Part shown: positions 45,669-54,426 of the stretch, in pieces | How positions within the stretch are numbered: the stretch's first letter is position 1 | How the letters are laid out: each line of letters begins with the position of its first letter | From: Amaurobius ferox | Lineage: Eukaryota > Arthropoda > Arachnida > Araneae > Amaurobiidae | Reading direction: 5' to 3' | Length of the DNA stretch: 64,000 nt | Assembly: GCA_951213105.1 (NCBI GenBank) | Contig: OX578153.1 | Coordinates: 57,086,520 to 57,150,519 of the forward strand | Position numbers and translations under genes: made by a program | The notes under the pieces: model-generated | Seen by the model: the letters and a program-made list of their open reading frames with translations, nothing else | What the model was told of the DNA's origin: nothing | Databases searched by the model: none

Positions 45669-46948
45669 TTCATGTTTCGTCCAGAACAGAGCACCAGGCG
45701 CGAAGCGCCTTTAATCTCCAATCTCTAGGTGTGGTTCTTATCTTCATACTGTGACATTATTTCATTGGTCCATAGTTGGAGGTTCGAGGTTTTTATTATT
45801 TGTCCTAGCTCCTAGTGTGGCAGTTTGTTGCACATTAAGAGTTTAAGCAGTATGGGGGAGTTGATGCAGATCTGAGGGTAACCTAGCATTTTAGCAGTTT
45901 AGGATTTTAAACATTTTGTAGAAATCCAAAGATCGCGAGTTTTCTTTAATATCAACTGATTAAGGTGGGACGTTCCTAGTACCGAATATCAAAGTTAAGT
46001 ACCGAGCGGGGTCTCTTACGAGATTTAGCCTTGCGATGATCATAGTCATGCAGATTAAACAATAGTTCATTTGGGACAGATGGCAGATTTTTGTAGAATT
46101 TAAGCGCTAGCTTTTTGATTTGGGCTCTAACAGTTTTTATTTTGAAGTCTTTCCTAATTACTGAGTTTCTTAAGTATCTAGGGGCTTTCCTTATAATCCT
46201 TAGGGTTTTGTTTTGTCTTGTCTCTAATAAGTCTATGGTAGTTTTACAGGCATATCCCCATACGGGTGCTGCATACAGCATTCCCGGGCATATGACCGAT
46301 TTATAAATTAGGAGTTTATTTTGATAACTTAGATTTCCGTTTCCTATCATTGGGTATAAGGCTCCTATGGCTATATACGCTTTTTTGATTATGTTCGTTA
46401 CGTGAAGTTTCCATGTTAGGTGGGAGTCTATCGTTACACCTAGGTATTTAGTAGATTTTTCCGCTTTTAGGGCATGGTTGTTTATGTACAGAGGCGGCGG
46501 AGGTTTACGTTTTCTTGAGAAATAAATCCAATGACATTTATTGGGATTTAATTTTATTCGCCATTTTTCCAGCCATGTTTGGAGTATGTCTAAGTGTTGT
46601 TGTAGCTGTCTGTGCATTACTGAGACGTAAGGGTGTTTTGCAAGTATCGCGCTGTCGTCTGCATAGAGTGCCAGCTCCGTGTCTGGGGTCCTGGGAATGT
46701 CATTTAGATATATGTTAAAGAGTGTCGGGCCCAGGATGGATCCTTGCGGTACACTACTTTTAATGAGCTTGGGTGTAGATAAGTTATTTTTTACTCTGAC
46801 TTGAAAGTGTCTGTTATTTAGGTATGAAATTAAAAGTTTGACAAGTGCGTCAGGGACTTTTAGAGAGATCAATTTGTAAGCTAATCCACAGTGCCACACT
46901 TTATCAAAGGCTTTTTGGATGTCAAGAAAAATCGCAGCTGTGTGTGTC
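45669..46948 (-). mobile_element. 5'-truncated non-LTR retrotransposon (Jockey-like LINE)
   Basis: A minus-strand reverse transcriptase fragment and a 3' untranslated part (45669-45975) are flanked by TATACTAACTC at 45658-45668 and 46949-46959, an 11-bp target duplication. The 5' end falls within reverse transcriptase, as expected from incomplete target-primed reverse transcription. No poly(A) tail is visible at the 3' (low-coordinate) end; the last bases before the duplication are GAAACATGAA on the minus strand. The host sequence is the right arm of long-TIR copy A, so this insertion is later than that element. Confidence 0.92.
45976..46941 (-). CDS. Reverse transcriptase, C-terminal fragment of a Jockey-clade LINE
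   Basis: An uninterrupted frame of about 320 codons encodes the second half of a non-LTR reverse transcriptase and the region after it. Visible motifs in order are AAIFLDIQKAFDKVWH (first catalytic Asp), VPQGSILGPTLFNIYLND (fingers/palm motif), LALYADDSA with the YADD catalytic pair, LNPNKCHWIYFSR, and KYLGVTIDSHLTWKLHV, then the thumb-like region ending in a basic tail. The endonuclease domain, the first reverse transcriptase motifs and the upstream nucleic-acid-binding ORF are absent because of 5' truncation. In a complete element the enzyme copies its own RNA at a nicked target. The frame has no stops or frameshifts in contrast to every transposase in the window, so it inserted recently. 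There is no start codon of its own, and it should not be expressed as a functional enzyme. Jockey-like assignment is from motif style; a neighbouring clade such as CR1 is possible. Confidence 0.93.
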   Translation of the reverse strand, partial: TAAIFLDIQKAFDKVWHCGLAYKLISLKVPDALVKLLISYLNNRHFQVRVKNNLSTPKLIKSSVPQGSILGPTLFNIYLNDIPRTPDTELALYADDSAILAKHPYVSVMHRQLQQHLDILQTWLEKWRIKLNPNKCHWIYFSRKRKPPPPLYINNHALKAEKSTKYLGVTIDSHLTWKLHVTNIIKKAYIAIGALYPMIGNGNLSYQNKLLIYKSVICPGMLYAAPVWGYACKTTIDLLETRQNKTLRIIRKAPRYLRNSVIRKDFKIKTVRAQIKKLALKFYKNLPSVPNELLFNLHDYDHRKAKSRKRPRSVLNFDIRY

Positions 46949-47045
46949 TATACTAACTCGTTGGTTCATCTCCTCCGATAGCCTCACTCATAATGTCATC
47001 ACATGATGGCGTCACCTGCAGGAGGTTCTGCATCCCAGGGGGGTC

Positions 47046-49384
47046 CATTCCTCTGCCATGAACACTATATGTGACGTCAGTTGGGAGTTTATTTGCAGCG
47101 TGCGGCACAAGATGGCGCGGTAGGCGCGCGGGTTTTTTTGTTTTTTTTTGTTTCAGACAGGTGTATTTTTAAAGTGTTTATTGGTTTGGAAGACTTCTTA
47201 CAAGTTCAACTAGAATTTTAATAAACAATTTGCATCTTAAATTCCAGGCAATGCTAGCTTTTTTTATGTGAATAAAAAAGTGTTCTTTTCGTAATATAAT
47301 GTATATTTTAGAGTCGTGTTTCCAAACCTCAGATACATGTAAAAATTTCAGTATTGAAGAATAGGACTCATTTAAATTCGTTGATTAAACCAAAGATATT
47401 TTTTATTAAGAAATTAATGACTAAAAGTACATTTATACTTATATTTTCGAAATTTATTTATATTATTTTTTTAAGGTTGAATAATGCAAATTTTAATCAA
47501 AAATTTTCTTTTAAAGTAGTCAACATTGTAAAATTTATATTAATTTGGGAAAATGCACTTCTTTCTTGAAACATTAGTTTAGTTCATGACGTTCCATTAT
47601 CTAGGATTTTTAAATCTTAAAAGACGAAAGTACAGTATACTTTTTATTCATTTCATTTTACAGCAAGTTATTTGTATCTTTATATATTTTCTAATGATGT
47701 TCTTGTAATTTTTAAAAAATCTAACAGGATTTAATCTCGCACATTTTATATTAATTAAATTTTATTACATTACATTTTATTAGTCAAATTTTATTACATT
47801 ACATTTTATTAATTAAATTTTATTACATTCAAAAAATGGGGTGGGGGGTACGATTTAAGAAAATAAACAGGCGCGGGTTTTCAAGGGGATAAATGTTAGG
47901 AACCGCCGTTCTAAATCAGATTGCAAGTTGTGTACATGTATGTGCATGCAAATTGTGTAGTGTGTATAGGAGATGGTTTGTGTACAAAGTTGTGAACAAA
48001 ATTCATATAAATTATAGAAGCATCACTTAAATCGCTTACTAGTTAGGCATAAGCACATCCCCCCCCCCCCCTAAAAAGACACAAAACTCTTAGTCTTAGC
48101 GTTTTAATTATTGTTTTGATTTTCAATTATTAGAGATAACATAATCGAAAATAACTTTATTTATATGCATTTAGAAAGAAATTACGCAATGTTTATTTGT
48201 GTATAATAAAAATTTTAGAAAGATTGCTTGTTTAGAAAACTTTACGAACATATTTTTGTAAATTCGCGTATTTAAAACAAAAGTCATATACATTATAGAA
48301 GCATCAATAAAATCGTTTACTAGTTAGGCATAAGTACATCCCCCCCCCCCCCAAGAAATTACGCGATATCTATTTGTGTATAATAAAAATTTTAGAAAGA
48401 TTGCTTGTTTAGAAAACTTTACGAACATATTTTTGTAAATTCGCGTATTTAAAACAAAAGTCATATGCATTATAGAAGCATCAATAAAATCGTTTACTAC
48501 TTAGGCATAAGTACATCCCTCCCCGCCCCCCCCTAAAAAGAAATAAAACTCTTAGTGTCAGCGTTTTAATTATTGTTTTGATTTTCAAATATTAGAGATA
48601 ACATAATCGAAAATAACTTTATTTATAAGCATTTAGAAAGAAATTACGCGATATCTATTTGTGTATAATGAAAATTTTAGAATGATTGCTTGTTTAGAAA
48701 ACTTTCTGAACATATTTTTGTAAATTCGCGTATTTAAAACAAAAGTCATATACATTATAGAAGCATCAATAAAATCGTTTACTAGTTAAGCATAAGTACA
48801 TCCCTCCCCCCTCCCCTTAAAAAGAAATAAAACTTTTAGTGTTAGCGTTTTAATTATTGTTTTGATTTTCAATTATTAGAGATAACATAATCGAAAATAA
48901 CTTTATTTATATGCATTTAGAAAAAAATTACGCGATGTTTATTTGTATATAATGAAAATTTTAGGATGATTGTTTGTTTAGAAAACTTTCCGAACATATT
49001 TCTGTAAATTCGTGTATTTAAAACAAAATTCATTAAAAATAACATCGTCTCCTGTAATAACATTGACTGGTTTCAAAAAGCGAAACGAAACTTTCAGATG
49101 ATTATATTTTTTAGAAAGGGAAATACAGTTTTATTATGTATGTACCCTTCCAAAAAACCCCGGAATTGCATATTTAAGTTATGTTCAAGTAAAATTAATG
49201 TTATTTGAGTATTTATTTCATATTTTAAATTAAAAGAAATGATTAAATTAATTTTGTTAGCATCCTTTAACATTGGAGTCTACCGGGCCGTTCCCGACAT
49301 TTAACTCCAAGTGACGTTGCGTCTTTACGTGCTCTCATTGGCTAGAGCTGAAGTGGCTCAACTTCATAGATATAATAACCTTGC
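47046..49384. mobile_element. 2.3-kb insertion in the terminal repeat of copy A
   Basis: TGCATCCC at 47038-47045 and TGCACCCC at 49385-49392 (one mismatch) bracket 2339 bp absent from the matching point of copy C (TTCTGCACCCCCTGCTG at 63329-63345). The insert begins AGGGGGGTCCATTCC and ends AATAACCTTGC. Weakly similar inverted segments lie inside (GTGACGTCAGTTGGGAGTTT near 47080, and complement of AACTCCAAGTGACGTT near 49303). It contains a four-unit tandem repeat but no recognisable protein. An 8-bp duplication suggests a cut-and-paste element such as hAT; the superfamily is not established. Confidence 0.75.
48011..49032 (+). repeat. ~283-bp tandem repeat, four units, with poly-C tracts
   Basis: ATTATAGAAGCATCA marks unit starts at 48011, 48292, 48469 and 48754 (spacings 281, 177, 285). 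Each unit has a C-rich run of 10-14 bases after GCATAAGNACATCC, then TTTTAATTATTGTTTTGATT, AACATAATCGAAAATAACTT and TTAGAAAACTTTNCGAACAT. The second unit lacks about 105 bp between the C-run and the AAATTACGCGATATC segment. No coding frame. Confidence 0.95.
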
Positions 49385-49430
49385 TGCACCCCCTGCTGAT
49401 GTTGAACTCCGGTTAGTTATCTATTATGTC

Positions 49431-50062
49431 CTTACAAGTATGAGATTAAGAAAAATTAAAATTAAAATATTTTTGTGTTCTGTCAATATATACCAATAAT
49501 ATTTAGTAGTTGTGTATTATATAATAAATTATTTCGTTACGTTAAGCCTGTCCAAAATATTTATGCAATCTTGTCCAGAAAGCTGTGCCCAGCTCATTAG
49601 GCGCTTGGCTCGGTAAATTCCTTATAAAGATGACGGCATCCCAACAAAATTTCGTTTAAATACCTTTCTAATTCTTTTGTTAAGTTTATACATTAAACTA
49701 ACATAAGTAATCACGGCACAATCATAAAGCGTATTAGAACATTTTTTTATATACGGTGTGTCATGTTGACACATAAAATCGCATTTAAATAAATTATTCA
49801 TTACTGCTGTCATGAAATCATGTAGCATATTGCAATTTCCTTAATCCAACATCATTAAATTAATTTGTGCTGATTTGCATTGATATATCCCATTCTTACT
49901 ACCAAAAATGTATTCTATTATTCTGTATATAAATTACTACTTTTTATTAATTGATTTTACTGATGTTGATTTGAAAAAAAAACGGTATTGAGAGAGAAAA
50001 ACATTTAGCCATTGCAATTCAACACAGAACACCGGTTGAGCAGTCTCTTAGTCGTATTAAAA
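49431..50062 (+). repeat. Right flank of copy A, duplicated at 63378-64000
   Basis: It runs from CTTACAAGTATGAGATTA through AAAGATGACGGCATCCCAAC and TTGACACATAAAATCGCATT to GGTTGAGCAGTCTCTTAGTC, matching the right flank of copy C to the end of the window. A minus-strand frame at 49622-49828 (68 codons, MLHDFMTAV start, CDFMCQHD, YDCAVITYVS) is nearly kept in block C, where a CGA-to-TGA change ends it ten codons early. I do not recognise it. Confidence 0.85.
49622..49828 (-). CDS. Small unrecognised reading frame conserved in both blocks
   Basis: 68 codons starting MLHDFMTAVMNNLFKCDF and ending NFVGMPSSL. The block C counterpart (minus strand, about 63556-63762) keeps the start, length and most residues (LFKCDFMCQHD, LYDCAVITYVSLM, KLNKRI.KVFK) with a stop near the end. 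No known domain, signal peptide or membrane segment is evident. It may be a decayed exon, or a chance frame preserved because the duplication is fairly young. Low confidence that it is a gene. Confidence 0.2.
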   Translation of the reverse strand: MLHDFMTAVMNNLFKCDFMCQHDTPYIKKCSNTLYDCAVITYVSLMYKLNKRIRKVFKRNFVGMPSSL

Positions 50063-50573
50063 TTTAAATGCGGTTTGGTCACTGACAATTGCTGTTATTT
50101 AGGTGTTCCGCTTCTGAGCTTTTAGACACATTCACGAATATTAATCTTAGAATATTTCCACTATGAATTATTTATTCGTAAAAAATGCTTAGCAAACCAA
50201 AATGATAAATTCCAAGAGAATCTCTCGCGGCCTGGTCGCATTAATTCCAGGGCCCAGAGGCTGAGAAATACTGATACAGATTCACACTGATACAACCATT
50301 CTCTCCAGGGAACGGCTGTCTATCAGGAGAAAACATGCTGCACGGCATGACAAGTCGCTATATAAGGAGTTTAAAATTTCGCCAATGTTAATTTAAAGCA
50401 ATTGACCTGTACTTCGCTACTAAAGGTCCTTATATGCACTATGTTGCAAAATAATATATGCAAGCATAGCAAATTAAGCTACAGCTGCGAAACTTAGCAT
50501 GCAAATGCCGTTTTAAGAGTTATGCAAATGATCAAACTGTCAGCGACAATCATGTTATTGGGCTCATGACGCA
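50063..50573. other. Spacer without recognised feature
   Basis: AT-rich sequence between the right flank of block A and a Tc1 remnant. No coding frame, repeat or inverted repeat was recognised. Confidence 0.45.
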
Positions 50574-50660
50574 TTGTTTAGCATTAACACGATCGGTGTT
50601 CTCACTCTCGGGCAAATGGAACTGGATTTTCTGATTTTATACTGCAAGTTGTGCACAAAG

Positions 50661-51338
50661 ATGTCTAGGAGGCGTACTCAAAGGCGCTACGAACAATTGT
50701 CTGATTTAGACAGAGGTCGCCTCGTATGCCTAATGGAAGCTGGTTGGTCTAACAAACGTAATAGTCGCAATCTTGAGAGATATGGTAGTTTCTCAGTGTT
50801 GTCTACAGTGGATCAGAGAAGGCATTTGTAGCTCTCGAAGAGGTCCAGAACGCCCCAGACAGACAACTGCTCTAGAGGATAGTGCAGTTGGGGTCTGGAG
50901 AGGAGCCACGTCTACACCAATGGAGTCGATATCAGCCTTTCAAAAGCATATACCACGCTCCTTGCATCCTGTATCAAGATATATTATTCGGAGATGACTG
51001 GCAGAAGGTAAGATAAGTGTCAACGTCCAATAAGGCTCATGCCACTGACATCTCAATATAAGCAGAGTCGTCTATATAGGTTCAGAGTTCGGTCAGCCTG
51101 GACAGTGTCCGATTGGAGGCATGTTGTCTTTAGTGAAGAATTTCGCTTCTCTCTCAGTGAAAATAGCCACCGAAGTCTTGTGTGGAGGAGAACTGGTCAG
51201 TGTTCCGATCCCGCATTTGTTGCCCAGTGGCACATATCCATTACACATAGTGTTACCGTCTCGTGGAATAGTCGGTCTCCTCCAGTTGTGCTGCAAACCA
51301 ATCTGACAGCTCGCTTTTATGTTGACGATATTCTGTAG
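50661..51338 (+). pseudogene. Broken Tc1-type transposase (N-terminal and first catalytic part)
   Basis: The frame beginning MSRRRTQRRYEQLSDLDRGR and continuing with GWSNKRNSRNLERYG matches the paired helix-turn-helix N-terminus of Tc1-like transposases. After frame changes, CSSRRGPERPRQTT (the GRPR-like linker) appears near 50828-50870. The frame from 51039 has AWTVSDWRHVVFSEEFRFSL (first catalytic position: SDESRF expected, here SEEF, so D appears changed to E), VWRRTGQCSDPAFV, PPVVLQTNLTARFYVDDIL. The protein then ends at 51338. The second catalytic Asp and Glu regions are missing; a TTCC-family element begins 100 bp downstream. No TIRs were found. At least two frameshifts make it inactive. 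Confidence 0.88.
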
Positions 51339-51439
51339 CCGATTGTTCTGCCAATGGGGTCAAGTCTCTCAGATTTCATTTACCCATTCTTCCCTTTGAC
51401 CTCCATAAGGATATGGACAGGAGTACAGGACCCATTTTT

Positions 51440-52365
51440 ACTTTTCTTATATACATAATGCATAAGGAAAGTATTGTGACGGGGTCGAAAATTCGAATTC
51501 GAGTTTTCGACGGGGAGAGCACGATTCAAGCATCCCTGATCACGAATCGAGCATTTTTGAGGTGATGTCTGTGTGTGTGTGTGTCAGTGACTCTGTGGAG
51601 ACGATTCCTCACGAACGAATGGAGCGATTCGAATGAAATTTGGTACAAAAATCACAATCCATGAATACTGGAAACCTATTGTTTTAAACACAATCGAATG
51701 TTCAGAACCCTCCTAAATTTTCGAGTGAAATTTTCAAAAAACCCATCAAAAAATCAAAACCTTCAATAAAGTTACGCAAATGAACATTTCTTATGTAATT
51801 TTTTCTTAGAAAACGATTGACATAAACTTTAGAACGCTAGCATGAACCGTTCTCAAGATATTGCACATTTTTCAAATAACTTTATCGAAAAAATCCCATA
51901 AATTAAAAAAAAAATATTAACTGTTGAGAAACATGTTTACTTTTCTTATGTAATATCATGCGATAAATTGGGTGGCATCATTCTCATGGATCTAGCTCGT
52001 TCCTTTCACGAGAAAAGATACTTTGAATAACACATTTGTATTTGAAAGCCAATAGTCTGCTGTAAGAATCTGCAGTAAGAATATCTTATTTCTCTGTCCA
52101 TAACGCTTGGTGAGATTTTGGCGACGAATTTGGCGGAATGTCGTCAACTTGGCGACTTTTTGAAATGTTGCCAAATTAACGAAAATCTTGCCAAATGGAT
52201 AAAAATGACGCTAAATCAATGAAAATGACGACTAATTGTCGAAAATTCAATATCATGGAAACAATATTAGTATCTACTATAAGAAAAATCCATTTTTTAC
52301 TGTAAAATTAGTAAATTCATTACATTATATAAGGAAAGTCATGTGTTGCCCACATCAGATTTTTT
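51440..52365 (+). mobile_element. TTCC-family element, copy 7
   Basis: Full length: ACTTTTCTTATATACATAAT / GCATAAGGAAAGT left hairpin, second palindrome GTCGAAAATTCG..TTTTCGAC, GT tract at 51565-51585, TTGGCGA cluster at 52105-52165, and right end CATTATATAAGGAAAGTCAT then CCCACATCAGATTTTTT. No coding frame. It lies just after a truncated Tc1 remnant. Confidence 0.9.
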
Positions 52366-52459
52366 ATTTGGCGATTTGGCGTTTTAAAAATTAATTGGAG
52401 TGTGACTCTACTCGACTTATATCAGAATTTTCTACATATCAGAAACTTTTTTTTAAGAA

Positions 52460-52820
52460 GTTTGTAATATTTGTTTTTTCAAATTTTACAAGAAAAGTTT
52501 TGAAATATCTGTATTGTTGGTCCAAATGGCCACCATAACATGTTACCCTTCATTTTAAAGACCTGCAATTTTTTTTCGATTAATAGCAAAATCCGATTAA
52601 TACCAATGCACCTCTTGGGGAAGGGCACTTGCTTCCCAAAGGCGGCTAATGACGTCACGACTACGAAAAATGTTGTTTCACCGCTACTTTTTACTACATT
52701 GGTGGAAACTATTAAGTGTCGTGATCATTGAGCTATAAATAATCCATTTTAAGCATGCTTATGTCAAATTTTGTTCTATGCTGCCATGTTAAAAAAATAT
52801 GTTATTTTGAAAAAATTTCA
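52460..52820 (+). repeat. Interspersed repeat shared (inverted) with 11651-12000
   Basis: Contains TTTTACAAGAAAAGTTTTGA, TGTTACCCTTCATTTTAAAG, TTTCGATTAATAGC and CTATGCTGCCATGTTAA in the same order as the complement of 11651-12000. A perfect TGACGTCA lies at 52650-52657. No coding frame. Confidence 0.65.
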
Positions 52821-53089
52821 AGGTTTTCATTGTCATTTTAACGAATTCTATCTAATTTCAGATTTTTGTTCAACAAAGCTGAATTAAAGTTTTGTGAAAA
52901 CCATTAGCATTTGTGGCAGTCATCGTGTAAGCAAGAAATCTATCACAGAGAGACACCCTAAAATTAGTCAAACGCGTTCAAGAGGTCTTAAAATATACAT
53001 TGGCATCAAAATATCGAGATCGAAAATTTTCGTGAAAACAATACTTTCTCTAAGGAAAACTTTAGCAAGATATATAAGAACAATTATGC

Positions 53090-53385
53090 AGCATACAGCT
53101 GTTTCGGGATACTCTGGATACCCTTCGTCAGTGCAAGAGAACCAACAAACCCGAAGTCCAAAAGTGGAACGGCTCATTTCTTTTCTGGAATTATGGTTGG
53201 CTTCCATTTTACGCCCAGGTTACATTTTCCTGCACGACAACGCTCGACCACATACTTCTCAACAATGTCTTAAAATTTAATACCGTCCCATAGCCATCCA
53301 GGTCTTCCAGAACTATAGACCACGTCTGCAACATGCTTAGACGGCAATTGCAGCCTTCTCAGAATACCACAGGATTAACTGACTA
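53090..53385 (+). pseudogene. Tc1-type transposase remnant, block C
   Basis: The same remnant as 38440-38735: FLHDNARPHTSQQCL at 53227-53271, then a stop and frame change before a VCNMLRRQLQPSQNTTGLT-like stretch. It has the same shortened interval and the same upstream TTTCGGGATACTCTGGATACC hairpin. Without the SINE, the AGTTGTAATGTTTGT site at 53385-53399 is unbroken. Confidence 0.75.
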
Positions 53386-54026
53386 GTTGTAATGTTTGTG
53401 GCAGAATCTTTCGCAGAAGGACGCAAGCAATTTTATTACCTCTAAGCCGCAATTAATATCGGTTTGTATAGCTGTCAGGGGAGGATTTATTGCTTTTTTG
53501 CCACCATTTCTTAATAAAAGGTTTTTTTTGCTTCCAAATTCTAATTATTTGCATATCTCCTCAAACAATATATACATGTCGAGTTACGCGGCTGTAGCTC
53601 TATTTCTTATGGCTGCATACACTTTTTTTGCAAAAGCCTGTTTGTTCTTTAAGAATTGCAAAGGGGGTGGGCTTTCACTTTACTTTTGAAAAGAAGCCCA
53701 GCAATGGGGCGGTTGTTCATCCTATAAGAAATTAAACAAATTGAAAATCCTGACAACTACGTTTAAACAGAAAATAATTGTGTATATGGACACGCCCCCC
53801 ATCTGCCCAAGATTATCCATGTTTAACATTCTGACTGTTTAAGAGGCTCTGAAATAGTCTTTACTTTTAATAAATATGACAAATACGTAAATTTTTAAGT
53901 AAATGATTTAATTCCAAACCACTATAATTTCGTAGATGCTAAAATGATCAAGAAAAAATACATGTAATTGAAATAACCTTTCCGTGTGGATTTCATATTG
54001 AGACTAATGGTGCTATTTCAAATCTA

Positions 54027-54426
54027 AATTTCATTTTGTTTTATTCATATATTGAGAGATTATTGGTAATTTTTTTTCATAGCAGTCAAATGAATAGCCA
54101 GCCCTTCCTTAAGCCCGAAACGGTTGATTGTATTCTATGTCCTTACAAGTATGAGATTACGAAAAATTAATATTGAAATTTTTTGTGTACTCTCAATATA
54201 TACCAATAATATTTGGCAGTTGTATACTATATAATAAATTATTTCGCTAAGTCAATATAAAACGCAGTATTTGAAAACTCGTTCAGAAAGCTGTGCCGTC
54301 TGCGAATTAAAATGAATTTCATTTTGTTTTATTCATATATTGACAGATTATAGGTAATTCTTTTTCCATAGCAGCCAAAGGTATAGTCCTTCGCTAAGTC
54401 TGAAACGGTTGACTTTATTCTATGTC
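54027..54426 (+). repeat. 288-bp tandem duplication holding the pre-insertion site of the long-TIR element
   Basis: TCATTTTGTTTTATTCATAT occurs at 54031 and 54319. In the first unit, GAAACGGTTGATTGTATTC, TATGTC (54136-54141) and CTTACAAGTATGAGATTACG are continuous. In the second, TATGTC (54421-54426) is followed by the element. The sequence CTTACAAGTATGAGATTA is otherwise found right after the element's right end (49431; shortened at 63378). Confidence 0.92.

Larger units (their letters stand above)
40705..49424. mobile_element. Long-TIR element, copy A (centre deleted, two later insertions)
   Basis: The left end AGTAGATAAGAAAC follows TATGTC (40699-40704). The right end GTTATCTAT is followed by TATGTC (49425-49430). 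The left arm runs from 40705 to about 42312, and its inverted partner runs through 44640-45657, 46960-47045 and 49385-49424. The right arm is interrupted by a LINE and by a 2.3-kb insertion. Compared with copy C, everything corresponding to 55942-59493 is missing; the junction is at 42312-42335. No coding frame of its own remains, so this is a non-autonomous derivative. Confidence 0.9.
38258..50062 (+). repeat. Duplicated block A (direct partner 52921-64000)
   Basis: The sequence from ATCGTGTAAGCAAG or its close variant at 38258 onward parallels 52921 onward through the Tc1 remnant, the downstream AT-rich stretch and the long-TIR element. It then continues past the element's right end to AACACCGGTTGAGCAGTCTC near 50030, matching 63972-63991. 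Block A contains a SINE and a TTCC copy that block C lacks. Block C contains a 3.5-kb element centre that block A lacks. The two blocks are in direct orientation about 14.6 kb apart. Confidence 0.9.
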
